In this document: positions 1 through 9,103 of the stretch, one piece after another
Layout: each line of letters starts with the position of its first letter
Numbering within the stretch: the stretch's first letter is position 1
NCBI GenBank assembly: GCA_003531115.1
Contig: DQHT01000030.1
Location: forward strand, 4,111-26,884
Reading direction: 5' to 3'
DNA from: Bacteroidota bacterium
GTDB taxonomy: Bacteria > Bacteroidota > Bacteroidia > UBA8524
DNA: 22,774 nucleotides
The notes under the pieces: model-generated
The model's input: only the letters and a program-made list of their open reading frames with translations
Database searches by the model: none
Told to the model about the DNA's origin: nothing
Made by a program: the position numbers and the translations under genes

Positions 1-873
1 TAGTTCTTCTTTTCCATAGGCTGAATACCCTTTTTCCGGAACGATAGCCACGCCATTTTTCCAGTTGAATCCCTTTTCACTGACATCGGCACCCCAGGCA
101 ATGGTATAGCCTTTATCGATGGAGTTGGTAAGGATGTCGCGGAACTCATTAAGCGGAACATTATAGCAGGATTGTGCAGCCCAGTTATCCGGAACTTCCA
201 ACACAAATTCTGAATAAAACGGATGGTGAGAAAATGAACTGATCACCACATAATCACTGGGGTCAAGGCCAAGTGAGGCCTGATACGACTTAGGGGTATG
301 GGTTATTCCATCGACGACAAATTTCTCCGGGATCTCACCCAAATAGGCGTCAACTGCTGCATTAAAGGCCAGCTTCCATACCGGACTGAGCACGCCGTTC
401 GGGTTAGAAACAACCGCATCCACGATGCCTTTCAACACTTTATCCATTTCCCAATGAATATGATTTTCGCTGTCAACCAGTTTTCCCGGGTACGCCGATT
501 GTGGCATGAGTCCGATATTTTTCATCACATAAATGGCGTCGTGAAAAGCTCCTCCGGCAGCAAAAGTTCCGTTTCCATGCATGCGCACATACTTATCGGC
601 CTTAGCCCGGTAAGTATGGTTTACCACAAACATCTCAGAAAGGTTGACCGTTTTTTTTGTCTGGCGCAGGATCTCGGATTCAAAAAAGGAAAGGGAGGAA
701 AAACTCCAGCAAGTCGAACTTCTGTATTGATTTTCGACATCCGTTTTGTCATGGTCTTTAATCACCGTAAACAGGATTTTTCCGTCTTTTTTATTTGGAA
801 AAGTCTGGGCACTGAGGTTAATGGACAAAAACAAACAAATACAGAGGCTTAAAATTTTCGAACTGGTTTTCAT
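1..873 (-). CDS. Exported C1-family cysteine peptidase (bleomycin hydrolase/PepC-like), 3' end cut by window edge
   Basis: The frame opens with ATG at 873-871 and runs without a stop to base 1, giving the first 291 residues. A Sec signal peptide is visible at residues 1-22 (basic start, hydrophobic core, ending LSAQ). The segment QYRSSTCWSFS matches the papain-clan active site: Gln49 (oxyanion hole) lies six residues before the nucleophile Cys55, the same spacing as Gln19/Cys25 of papain. Further on, the segment AWGADVSEKGF resembles a conserved stretch of bleomycin hydrolase/aminopeptidase C (C1B). The catalytic His and Asn would lie beyond the window and cannot be checked. Cytosolic PepC enzymes lack a signal peptide, so this is an exported version acting in the periplasm or outside; its substrate is unknown. 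It is divergent from the receptor gene at 1201. I am confident of the family and less sure of the subfamily. Confidence 0.85.
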   Translation of the reverse strand, partial: MKTSSKILSLCICLFLSINLSAQTFPNKKDGKILFTVIKDHDKTDVENQYRSSTCWSFSSLSFFESEILRQTKKTVNLSEMFVVNHTYRAKADKYVRMHGNGTFAAGGAFHDAIYVMKNIGLMPQSAYPGKLVDSENHIHWEMDKVLKGIVDAVVSNPNGVLSPVWKLAFNAAVDAYLGEIPEKFVVDGITHTPKSYQASLGLDPSDYVVISSFSHHPFYSEFVLEVPDNWAAQSCYNVPLNEFRDILTNSIDKGYTIAWGADVSEKGFNWKNGVAIVPEKGYSAYGKEEL

Positions 874-1200
874 GATCTAATCACATCGTTAAACAGGCGG
901 GCAAGATAAGGGCTTGGTTTTATTGCCGCAAATTCCTTTAGGCGGATTTATTGAACCTTTAGATGTAAAATTATACTATTAATAATCAGCACATTATGTG
1001 AATTGTATGAATTTGATGCAGCGTTTCTCCAACCTTCTTACCCCAATATGCCGTTTTCAATGTATAGTTCCATAATTCCCTTAACTTATTGACTTAGAGC
1101 TTGCTAAAGGCTTGTAAGAAAAGTATGCGGTGCACTGCAAGGGGAACTTTTTTGTCCACCACCTAAGGCCTGAAAACCTCAAGGTTAAAAAGTTTATGCC
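874..1200. other. Divergent intergenic region, no gene seen
   Basis: This 327-base A+T-rich spacer separates the leftward C1 peptidase from the rightward TonB-dependent receptor. I see no convincing coding frame, RNA gene or terminator hairpin. It must hold the promoters of both genes. A leftward candidate is listed separately; I found no good TAnnTTTG element for the rightward receptor gene. Confidence 0.6.
901..932 (-). promoter_or_regulatory. Candidate Bacteroidota-type promoter for the C1 peptidase
   Basis: Read on the minus strand, TTTG (932-929) is followed after 20 bases by TATCTTGC (908-901). The latter partly matches the Bacteroidota -7 element TAnnTTTG, with two of six fixed positions off. 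The spacing fits the usual 19-21 bases, and the element lies 27 bases upstream of the ATG at 873. The imperfect -7 keeps confidence low. Confidence 0.3.
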
Positions 1201-4200
1201 ATGCACAAAACCATCTACATACTGCTATTACTGGGCTTTGCACAGGGTGCTTATGCCCAGAATTCTGCCGAGATCAAAGGAACAATCAAGGATTCGCTTT
1301 CCGGTGAATTGCTATTCGGAGCAAATGTCATTCTTCTTCAAAATGGTACTATGATAACCGGTGCCCAGGCCGATGTTCAGGGAGAATATTATCTGAGTGG
1401 CATTGCCCCGGGCACTTACATGCTCAAAGTAACCTATACCGGTTATGGAAGCCAGGAAAGAATGGTTCAGGTGAAGAGCGGACAGAGTAATAAGTTCGAT
1501 TTTAAGCTGGGTATGATCGCCATTGTGATCAATCTCCCTGGCTCGAAATATGGCACAAAGCTGGACGATACCACGGTTATCATTGACATTGTTGGGCCGC
1601 CACCTTTGAGCAGGGTAATTTTAATGGAATTACCAACCAATACCGTTGACGGACGCCTAATCACACAGGCCGGTACAGTTCGCAGGGGCAATCAAATCAG
1701 CATTAAAGGCGCCAGACCCTCGGCTACGGGTTTCTATCTCGGAACCATGCCCCTGATCTCGCGCTTAAACTTTTCCTCCTTTTCCCTGGCCCAATTTGGT
1801 GTCGTTTTGGGCGGAGTATCGCCCGAATATGGCGATTTTGTTGGAGGTGCTGTTGTGCAAAGTCTCGTGGCCGTTAATCCCAAACCCTATTTTAGTGCTG
1901 AGGTAATCAGTTCCAGTCTCTTCGATAAATTTCATTATAACCAGGTCGATGTCAATTTCGGAGGACCGCTGATCATGAAACATGTGAAAAATGCCGATTA
2001 CGACCGAATGGTTTTGGGGTATCATATGAATCTGAACCTGATCTATCAGCATGATCCAAATCCATCATCCATCGGAATATGGAAAGTAAAGGATGCGTCA
2101 CTAAAAGCGATAGAAGAAAGACCGATCACACCGGCATCTTCCGGTTCAGGATATGTTCCGACAGCCGAGTTTCTGACTTTTGACGATCTTGAAAAAGTGC
2201 AGGCACGCGATAATGCCGACGAAAGTGACCTGATGTGGTTAGGAAAACTTGAATTCCGTCCCATAACCAACCTGAGCATTGAAGCGGCAGCCGTTGTTGA
2301 CAGGCGCAGCAGCAGAATTGCCCCTTTCAGCAATCAATTATTGAACAGTGCTTCCAATCCAATATCCACCAATTGGTCGGTGATCAGTTACCTGAATCTT
2401 GAGCACAACCTTCTGGCAAAAATGAGTGAGACCAAGGTAAAAAGCCGGCAACTCCGGAGGATGAAATATTCCATAAGCCTTCAATACCAAGGTGTTTGGA
2501 ACCGCACAGAAGATCAGGAATTAAAAGATGATTATTTCCGCTATGGCTATGTTGGTCAGTACAATGCCTACCGTGCCCCTGTTTACCAGTTTACCGGTGA
2601 AGAAGGACCTGCGGGAAGAAGTATCCCCATCGTTCAAAACGGCGATACTGTATGGGTAAAGAACTACTACGAACTTCAGGGTTTTTCGGATACACTCATC
2701 ACGTTTGACAGAAGCAGGACTGCCAATCCGCTACTTGCTAATTATTCATCCAGCTATTTCGATATGGCGGGGCCGGTCAGAAGTTTCGGTCAGCTTAATT
2801 CAGAGGGTGGAGCAGTATTGAATGGAAACAATCCGATCGGCATCTATTCCAATATGTGGAACAATACCGGGGCAATGATCGTTGGCTCCTCCATCAATTC
2901 AGGTGTCGGACGTTCACAAACCGAACAGTTTAGTATGAGTGTACAGGGTGAACTTACCAAAGGCATCCATACCGCAAAAATGGGCGTTTATTTCGAGCAA
3001 CGGGTTTCAAGGGCTTATAGTGTAAATGCCATGAGTTTATGGACCCTCATGTTCCAGAGTGCAAACGAAGGACTACAACTCGATCGCTCAAATCCCATAG
3101 TGCACTACAATGAAAATGGCCAGTTTATGGATACTGTTTCCTATCGGGAAACATTCTCTTCCGGTCAAAGTAGCTTTTCCAAACGCCTGCGTGAAGCGCT
3201 GATCGAAAAAGGATACCGGGATGTATATGGAAATACGATCACCCCGGAATCCTATGTTAACGTGTATGGACTAAACCCCGATGATCTGAGCCTGGACCTT
3301 TTTACCGCCGATGAATTGTTGGGAAGTGGGGGTAACAACCAGTATGTAAGCTATTTTGGCTATGATCATCTGGGCAAAAAATCCCGCAAAACGTCAAGTG
3401 TCAACGACTTTCTCAGCGACCCCGAAAAAAGAAGTATCGGCGCCTTTCGTCCAATTTATGCAGCCATGTACCTGCAGGATGTGATCGAAATAAGCGACCT
3501 GACTATTCGTTTGGGTGTGCGTATAGAGCGCTTTGATGCCAATGTGCCGGTGCTCAAAGATCCATATTCCCTCTATCCGGTGCGCCAGGCAGGAGAAGTT
3601 ACCGAACTGAATGGTCGGGCAGTTGCGCATCCTGCCGGAGTTGAAAACGATTTCCTGGTGTATGTGGATGACATTAAAAATCCGAAAGACATCGTTGGTT
3701 ACCGTAAAGGAAATCAATGGTACAATTCAGACGGATTATTGATCAATGACCCGGGTCAGCTTGCCTTAAAAACCAGATCCGGTTTGATCCAGCCTTATCT
3801 GGTCGACCAGAAATCAGAGCAACTGACAGCGAATTCTTTTAAGGATTTTGAGGCTAAGGTGATGGTATTACCCCGCTTTTCCGTAGACTTCCCTATCAGT
3901 TCCGAAGCCAGGTTCTTTGCCTATTATGATGTGCTGGCACAACGTCCGAGCAATATCTTTACGCCCATTGATGAATATGCCTTCCTGAGATTTAATCCTA
4001 CCAAAGTGTTAAATAACCCTGATTTAAAACCTCAGATCACCACGGATTATGAAATTGGCTTTCGTCAGCGTATAAGCCGGTCGTCCTCCCTTAGTTTAAC
4101 CGCTTCATATAGGGAACAACGCAATATGATCCAACTGGTTCGCTATTATCAGGCTTACCCTGTATCCTATATTTCTTATGGAAATATTGATCTTTCAACC

Positions 4201-4920
4201 ATCAAAGGATTCCGGACCGAATACCTGTTACAACGCAGACATTTTATGTTAAACGCCAGCTACACCTACCAGATCGCAGAAGGAACCGGGTCAGGAACAA
4301 GTTCACAAGGCGGACTCGTTTCTGCGGGCCAACCTAATCTCAGAAACCTTTTTCCCTTGTCGTATGATGTGCGTCATAATTTCAAACTCACCTTTATTCA
4401 AAGTTTTGGTCAGGGAGAAAACTACGAAGGACCAGTTGTCGGCAATAAAAAGATCCTGGAAAATGCAGGTATAAGCCTCACCCTCAATGCCTTTTCGGGC
4501 CAACCTTTCAGTGCAACGACTATTGCAACTCCTGATGGACAATCGGGTATTGCCTCAAGAAGTCCGCTAAAAGGAACTCCAAACGGTTCACGCACGCCCT
4601 GGAGCTTTAACAACAATTTAAATGTTTTCCGCGGATTCCCTGTTGTATTGGGTAAACGAGACGGAGTGGACATAGAAGGAATCTTTACGGTTACTTTATG
4701 GATGGAGAATTTCCTGAATATCCGAAACATTGAGGCCGTACACTCCTATTCAGGATCTGCCGACACAGACGGTTATCTGAATTCGGCTAATGGAAAAAGT
4801 GCCATCGAAGCGGCAACCAATGCGCAAAGTTTTGTGGACTTGTACAATACAGCACTGGCTAATCCGGGCTACTACGGGCTTCCCAGAAGAACGCGTTTGA
4901 GCCTGCAACTCACGTTCTGA
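1201..4920 (+). CDS. TonB-dependent outer-membrane receptor with carboxypeptidase-D-like regulatory domain
   Basis: This 1239-residue protein begins with a signal peptide (about 1-20, ending AYAQ). A CarboxypepD-regulatory-like beta domain follows at about residues 22-105, including DVQGEYYLSGIAPGTY. A plug domain at about 120-235 carries GNQISIKGARPS and a late PEYGDFVGGAVV segment, which correspond to the usual plug motifs around the 'xRG' and 'YG...GGV' positions. The rest is a long beta-barrel ending in RLSLQLTF with a C-terminal Phe, as expected for BamA-dependent barrels. Such receptors import ligands across the outer membrane using TonB/ExbBD energy. No SusD-like partner lies next to it, so a polysaccharide-utilisation locus is not indicated and the ligand is unknown. 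The ATG at 1201 directly precedes the signal peptide. Transcription ends at the hairpin just downstream. Confidence 0.9.
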   Translation: MHKTIYILLLLGFAQGAYAQNSAEIKGTIKDSLSGELLFGANVILLQNGTMITGAQADVQGEYYLSGIAPGTYMLKVTYTGYGSQERMVQVKSGQSNKFDFKLGMIAIVINLPGSKYGTKLDDTTVIIDIVGPPPLSRVILMELPTNTVDGRLITQAGTVRRGNQISIKGARPSATGFYLGTMPLISRLNFSSFSLAQFGVVLGGVSPEYGDFVGGAVVQSLVAVNPKPYFSAEVISSSLFDKFHYNQVDVNFGGPLIMKHVKNADYDRMVLGYHMNLNLIYQHDPNPSSIGIWKVKDASLKAIEERPITPASSGSGYVPTAEFLTFDDLEKVQARDNADESDLMWLGKLEFRPITNLSIEAAAVVDRRSSRIAPFSNQLLNSASNPISTNWSVISYLNLEHNLLAKMSETKVKSRQLRRMKYSISLQYQGVWNRTEDQELKDDYFRYGYVGQYNAYRAPVYQFTGEEGPAGRSIPIVQNGDTVWVKNYYELQGFSDTLITFDRSRTANPLLANYSSSYFDMAGPVRSFGQLNSEGGAVLNGNNPIGIYSNMWNNTGAMIVGSSINSGVGRSQTEQFSMSVQGELTKGIHTAKMGVYFEQRVSRAYSVNAMSLWTLMFQSANEGLQLDRSNPIVHYNENGQFMDTVSYRETFSSGQSSFSKRLREALIEKGYRDVYGNTITPESYVNVYGLNPDDLSLDLFTADELLGSGGNNQYVSYFGYDHLGKKSRKTSSVNDFLSDPEKRSIGAFRPIYAAMYLQDVIEISDLTIRLGVRIERFDANVPVLKDPYSLYPVRQAGEVTELNGRAVAHPAGVENDFLVYVDDIKNPKDIVGYRKGNQWYNSDGLLINDPGQLALKTRSGLIQPYLVDQKSEQLTANSFKDFEAKVMVLPRFSVDFPISSEARFFAYYDVLAQRPSNIFTPIDEYAFLRFNPTKVLNNPDLKPQITTDYEIGFRQRISRSSSLSLTASYREQRNMIQLVRYYQAYPVSYISYGNIDLSTIKGFRTEYLLQRRHFMLNASYTYQIAEGTGSGTSSQGGLVSAGQPNLRNLFPLSYDVRHNFKLTFIQSFGQGENYEGPVVGNKKILENAGISLTLNAFSGQPFSATTIATPDGQSGIASRSPLKGTPNGSRTPWSFNNNLNVFRGFPVVLGKRDGVDIEGIFTVTLWMENFLNIRNIEAVHSYSGSADTDGYLNSANGKSAIEAATNAQSFVDLYNTALANPGYYGLPRRTRLSLQLTF

Positions 4921-4940
4921 TCATAGAACGTGCTTCTGGA

Positions 4941-4967
4941 AAACCGCCCTCAAGGGCGGTTTTTTTG
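4941..4967 (+). terminator. Rho-independent terminator after the TonB-dependent receptor
   Basis: CCGCCC (4944-4949) pairs perfectly with GGGCGG (4954-4959) around a TCAA loop. Flanking A/T pairs extend the stem, and a run of T from 4960 to 4966 follows. It begins about 20 bases after the receptor stop codon and isolates that gene from the PKD protein gene. Confidence 0.9.
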
Positions 4968-4969
4968 TA

Positions 4970-5001
4970 TTTGGGGGAGAGAAGCAACCTTATTACCTTT
5001 A
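4970..5001 (+). promoter_or_regulatory. Bacteroidota-type promoter for the PKD-repeat protein
   Basis: TTTG (4970-4973) is followed after exactly 20 bases by TACCTTTA (4994-5001). This matches the Bacteroidota -33 TTTG / -7 TAnnTTTG promoter at all but the last base of the -7 element. It sits between the receptor terminator and the TTG start at 5028, which would leave a leader of about 20 bases. Confidence 0.6.
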
Positions 5002-5027
5002 ATGCGGTCTAACCATAAAGATTCCCG

Positions 5028-8000
5028 TTGATTAAAAGCGCCTGTATATTTTTGCTTGTTCTTCTATTTGGTGTAAAAGCGAATGCACAGTCCTGCACAA
5101 TTGTTTCAGATTCGGTGGTCTGTGTGAACGATTTTATCACCTTCCAGTTGCAGTTTTCCGGATCAGTGAGTTCGTATGCCTGGGATCTTGGCGATGGACA
5201 AACATCCACACAAGCTACTCCCTTTGTAAAATACACAGTCAGCGGCTTAAAGACGATACAGGTTGTAGTGCAACTGAGTGGGGGAGGTTCCTGTACGGCA
5301 ACAAAAGTAATTCAGGCACATGCATTGCCGGTAGCAAGCCTGCAGATCAATGCCTCGAGTAATTATTGTCTGAGTAAAAACCTGGTTTGCGTCGACGACC
5401 TTTCCAAACCGGGCATATCCAATTCACCCATCGTAAAACGTGTGGTGCTATTCGGAGATGGATTTGCCGATATTTCCTTTAATCCATCAGCTTCCAAACA
5501 GATTTGCCACAGATACAACCGCGACGGGAATTATACCATTATTCTTGAGGTAACCGACAGCAAGGGTTGTATCAACAGGGCTCAAACTACGGTTACTGTT
5601 GTTCGTGATGTTCGCGCCTTATTCGGATATAGCCTCTATGGAAATTGTGATACTGCCGCCCTTTGCCTGGTCAACATGACCCAATCCGATTCAAATTCCA
5701 TGGCCAAATGGTACTGGAATTTTGGAAACGGGGTGATCGATTCATCGAACTGGACAGGACGGTGCCTGGTTTACCGCGATTCAGGTGTTTTTTCACCGCA
5801 GTTGGTCATCCATTCGGGCAATGGTTGTTCCGATTCGTTTAAACAAAACGGACTAATTCAATTGAGTCCGGTCGTTTTTGATGTGGTTATCGATAAATAT
5901 GCCGATTGTGTTGGTTCTACCTGGACATTCGAAGATAAAGGACCTCTGAAAAACGAATATTTTTGGTATTACCGCGACAGCCTCGATAAGATCAGTCACC
6001 CGCTGGGACAAGGCAACCCCTTCTCTACCAGCGCCATGGAGCCCGGAAAAAAATATATCTCACTTACCGTTCACCGGGGATCATGCATAAGTACCTATTT
6101 GTGGGATTCCGTACTTGTACGCGGTCCTGTGGCCAACTCCGAGATCCGTAACTGGTCAATTTGTGTTGCGGGGGATACAACCTATTTCTGCGATGTAAGC
6201 GATTACCGGGGAACAGTTGGAATCAAGCGCTTATGGGATTTTGGAGATGCCTGGTGTCCGAGTTGTACCACGGATACCAAGGCGGGGATCAATGTTGGGG
6301 TTAATTGCCGCTATTCTGTTGATGAATCGCCAAAACATCTGTATTTAACCGACACCTGTTTTACTGCTACATTGACTATGTGGGATACGGTTACAGGATG
6401 CGATTGGGATGAGTATTTTGTTATCCAGGTTGGTAAACCCAAAAGGGAAACCATCGAATTCAACTATTACAACGATAAGGCCTGTACCGGAATTGCCGTT
6501 GACCGATCCTTTCGATTCAATCTTCAGGGAAATTGTTATAAATATCAGGTCCTGCCAGATTCATTGGCGGGTAAGCAGTTTTTCCCCGGACTGCAACTTT
6601 GGAAGTATTCGAGCCTGAGCAATCCAAATGGCTTTGTTACTGTTGGACTTGTGATTGAATCAGGACCTTTTCTCACGCCGCTCTGCCCGGGAATCACGAC
6701 TGGTCCCGTTTGCAGAGACACGATCTGGTACTCAAACTGGATCCATATTATTAACGAACCGGCACCATTTTTTGTACCTGAAAGCAAACATGGCTGCGCG
6801 CCTTTTCACAGCAAGATGACCCTTCAGGATACCAGTGATACCACATTGACCATGGCTATCTGGGACTGGGGTGATGGAGCTGTGGATACGGTATTGGTAA
6901 CATCCGGAAATTTAATACAGAGTGAATTTTCACATACCTTTTTGGCGAACGGGCAATACGACATTCGCCTGCTTTTGGTAAATAACCGGGGATGTACCCA
7001 GGAATCCGTTGAGATGATTTCTGTTGGACATAAAAATCAGTTCGAACATATATTGGAACCCTGCCTGGGTGAATGTCTGACCTTTTATGATTCCACCTAC
7101 TATTATGGGGATACGAATTACTATTGGACCATGCCTGACAGCGTGAGGCCAAATAAAGAAAAAATGTGGTGGAGTTTCGGCGACGGGACCACGGATACCA
7201 TCACCCATCCGGTCAAATGTTTTAACGACACAGGCATCTATCAGATACAGCTGATAACCATGGATACTTCCGGATGTTTTGATACCAGTGCATCCATCAT
7301 TGAAATAGGAGGGATAAAAGCTGGTATTTCTGCAAAAGATGTGATTCTGTGTTCTGAGATCGTCCAGTTTATGGATTCATCGATCACCTTAAATGCCAAT
7401 GCCAATGAGCAAATTGTTTACTGGTATTGGGATTTTGGCGACGGCACTACGCCCAGTTACCTGCTGAATCCCTATCATTTTTATTCATCTTATGGAAAAT
7501 TCGATGTTCGCCTGATCATCTATACCAACAGAGGATGCGTGGATACTGTCTTTAAAACGGTGGACGTTGTCGGGCCCGTTCCGGCATTTGAGTTTGTGAG
7601 CGATTCGATAGGTTGCGCACCTTTTGAAATTGAATTGAAAAATGTTTCGAGCAGGGTTAAAAACTGGATCTGGTATTTTGGCGACCCGGGAAATAACACC
7701 TATGCCACTTTGTACGACAGCAATGTGCGTTTCTACTACGATAAACCCGGGATCTATTACCTGCAGCTTTATGGAGCCGACAGCATTTACAATCCGGCTA
7801 CGCAAAATAATCAATACTGTAGTTTCCTCTATCCCGATACTACCCTTCCTTTTCAAATTGCACGTAAAGTGATCGTTTTGCCGACCCCACCGGCATCCTT
7901 TCTCGTTCCTGACACGGTATGTATCGATATTCCCTTTAACATCACTGACCAAAGTGATCTTAAATACACGAAATACACCTGGTATGTAGATGAGGACCAG

Positions 8001-8693
8001 GACTCCATTATCAGTTCAAATAAGGTAAACCCGTATGTTCTCAATGATACAGGGCTTTACCGATTTACTTATTTTCCCACCTATGTTCCCGGAGTTCAGG
8101 ACAGGGCCTGCTTTGACAGTGCGAGTAAGCTGGTTCGTGCTGTTGGGCTTGAAGCCGATTTCGACTTTGACCCAAGAAGCACTCCCCTTGAAAAATATTT
8201 TGATAATCTGTCGACCGGATCTACAGCCTGGTGGTGGGATTTCGGGCATCCCGGATCGGGGATAGCGAACAATTCAACCCTGTTCGAACCAGTGCATCGT
8301 TATTATCCTGACAAGGGTGTATTTGAAATTTGTCTGGTGGCATCTAACCGGTTTGGGTGTATAGATACGGTTTGCAAATTGGTTGATTTGGATTATCCGA
8401 CCTTTCTTTTTATTCCGAACGTGTTTACCCCGGGGAACAACGACGCCAAAAACGAGGTATTTGATATCGATATCCTTGGCGAATATGCGTACCATTTAAA
8501 AATCTACAACCGATGGAGTGAACTGGTTTATCAATCAGAAACAGATGGAATAGGGGATGATGGAGCGAACTGGGATGGAAAACTCCCGAATGGCACTGAG
8601 GCTCCGGCTGGTGTTTATTATGTCGTATTCGATTATGAATTTTTGTATACCGACCCTGTACGGTATACAGGAACCCTCACATTAATTCGTTGA
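5028..8693 (+). CDS. Secreted PKD-repeat protein with type B T9SS C-terminal domain
   Basis: This 1221-residue protein has a signal peptide at about residues 1-21 (ending ANAQ). It has about nine PKD-like beta-sandwich modules, each marked by a W-x-F/W-G-D/N-G core. Examples are YAWDLGDGQTS, AIWDWGDGAVD, WWSFGDGTTD, YWDFGDGTTP and WWWDFGHPGSG; the modules usually end in an 'x-x-x-G-C' strand. The C-terminal 95 residues (FIPNVFTPGNNDAKNEVFDI, then a W-DG-x-NG segment, APAGVYYVVF and a final GTLTLIR) match the gliding-motility-associated C-terminal domain, the type B signal for type IX secretion. The protein is therefore expected on the cell surface or released, probably as an adhesive or structural protein. 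The start is TTG at 5028: an in-frame TAA at 5016 excludes longer starts, and no ATG precedes the signal peptide. The exact function is unknown. Confidence 0.9.
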   Translation: MIKSACIFLLVLLFGVKANAQSCTIVSDSVVCVNDFITFQLQFSGSVSSYAWDLGDGQTSTQATPFVKYTVSGLKTIQVVVQLSGGGSCTATKVIQAHALPVASLQINASSNYCLSKNLVCVDDLSKPGISNSPIVKRVVLFGDGFADISFNPSASKQICHRYNRDGNYTIILEVTDSKGCINRAQTTVTVVRDVRALFGYSLYGNCDTAALCLVNMTQSDSNSMAKWYWNFGNGVIDSSNWTGRCLVYRDSGVFSPQLVIHSGNGCSDSFKQNGLIQLSPVVFDVVIDKYADCVGSTWTFEDKGPLKNEYFWYYRDSLDKISHPLGQGNPFSTSAMEPGKKYISLTVHRGSCISTYLWDSVLVRGPVANSEIRNWSICVAGDTTYFCDVSDYRGTVGIKRLWDFGDAWCPSCTTDTKAGINVGVNCRYSVDESPKHLYLTDTCFTATLTMWDTVTGCDWDEYFVIQVGKPKRETIEFNYYNDKACTGIAVDRSFRFNLQGNCYKYQVLPDSLAGKQFFPGLQLWKYSSLSNPNGFVTVGLVIESGPFLTPLCPGITTGPVCRDTIWYSNWIHIINEPAPFFVPESKHGCAPFHSKMTLQDTSDTTLTMAIWDWGDGAVDTVLVTSGNLIQSEFSHTFLANGQYDIRLLLVNNRGCTQESVEMISVGHKNQFEHILEPCLGECLTFYDSTYYYGDTNYYWTMPDSVRPNKEKMWWSFGDGTTDTITHPVKCFNDTGIYQIQLITMDTSGCFDTSASIIEIGGIKAGISAKDVILCSEIVQFMDSSITLNANANEQIVYWYWDFGDGTTPSYLLNPYHFYSSYGKFDVRLIIYTNRGCVDTVFKTVDVVGPVPAFEFVSDSIGCAPFEIELKNVSSRVKNWIWYFGDPGNNTYATLYDSNVRFYYDKPGIYYLQLYGADSIYNPATQNNQYCSFLYPDTTLPFQIARKVIVLPTPPASFLVPDTVCIDIPFNITDQSDLKYTKYTWYVDEDQDSIISSNKVNPYVLNDTGLYRFTYFPTYVPGVQDRACFDSASKLVRAVGLEADFDFDPRSTPLEKYFDNLSTGSTAWWWDFGHPGSGIANNSTLFEPVHRYYPDKGVFEICLVASNRFGCIDTVCKLVDLDYPTFLFIPNVFTPGNNDAKNEVFDIDILGEYAYHLKIYNRWSELVYQSETDGIGDDGANWDGKLPNGTEAPAGVYYVVFDYEFLYTDPVRYTGTLTLIR

Positions 8694-8735
8694 TAAGTCA
8701 CTTTCTGCAAGACCTGCGTTTATTGGTCTTTGTCC

Positions 8736-8743
8736 TATTTTTG
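8736..8743 (+). promoter_or_regulatory. Candidate -7 promoter element for the DivIC/FtsB-like gene
   Basis: TATTTTTG matches TAnnTTTG at all six fixed positions and lies 10 bases before the ATG at 8754. No good TTTG -33 element lies 19-21 bases upstream. If real, the transcript would be nearly leaderless. Confidence 0.3.
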
Positions 8744-8753
8744 TTTTGGAATT

Positions 8754-9035
8754 ATGGTGCAAAAGCTCATCCGATATCGTTATGCCATCACTTTAGGCTT
8801 TTTTCTGTTATGGATGGTCTTTTTCGATCAGAATAACATGATCGAACAATATAAACTCCGTTCCCAGCTTGAGGATCTAAAAGACGAAAAGGAGTATTAC
8901 CTGCAGGAGATGGCTAAGGCCCAGCAGGAATATGATGAGCTGTTTACCAATCAGGAAAGTCTGGAAAAATTTGCCCGTGAGAAGTATCTGATGAAACGGG
9001 ATAATGAGGATATTTTCGTTATTGTTCCTGAGTAG
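8754..9035 (+). CDS. DivIC/FtsB-like septum formation protein
   Basis: This is a 93-residue bitopic membrane protein with a short basic N-terminus, one membrane segment at about residues 10-24 and a coiled coil at about 29-65 (EQYKLRSQLEDLKDEKEYYL). Its C-terminal segment LEKFAREKYLMKRDNEDIFV matches the conserved end of the septum-formation-initiator family. DivIC/FtsB proteins pair with FtsL and FtsQ/DivIB in the divisome at the cytoplasmic membrane. I chose the ATG at 8754 because an in-frame TTG at 8730 would add eight residues (SYFCFGI region) not expected in the family and would overlap the possible promoter. It lies 60 bases after the PKD gene and is convergent with the gene at 9104. 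Confidence 0.85.
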   Translation: MVQKLIRYRYAITLGFFLLWMVFFDQNNMIEQYKLRSQLEDLKDEKEYYLQEMAKAQQEYDELFTNQESLEKFAREKYLMKRDNEDIFVIVPE

Positions 9036-9103
9036 GTTCGTAACCCGAAACCCGAAACCAGTTCTGCCAAAAATCCCTGTCCCAGGCTGAAACCCCAGCC
9101 AAC

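Noticed and set aside
298..852. Rightward open frame of 184 codons
   Set aside because: It lies antisense to the C1 peptidase, which has a signal peptide and active-site motif; the frame shows no domain or signal.
1130..1354. Short rightward open frame overlapping the receptor start
   Set aside because: It overlaps the signal peptide and regulatory domain of the TonB-dependent receptor in another frame and has no recognisable feature.
8730..8753. TTG start extending the DivIC/FtsB-like protein by eight residues
   Set aside because: The extra residues are atypical for the family, and the stretch overlaps a possible promoter element; the ATG at 8754 gives a normal length.
9037..9103. Repeated AACCCGAAACCCGAAACC and a GGCTG/CAGCC hairpin between convergent genes
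   Set aside because: The stem is only five base pairs and no T-run follows in either direction, so I do not call a terminator or repeat element.
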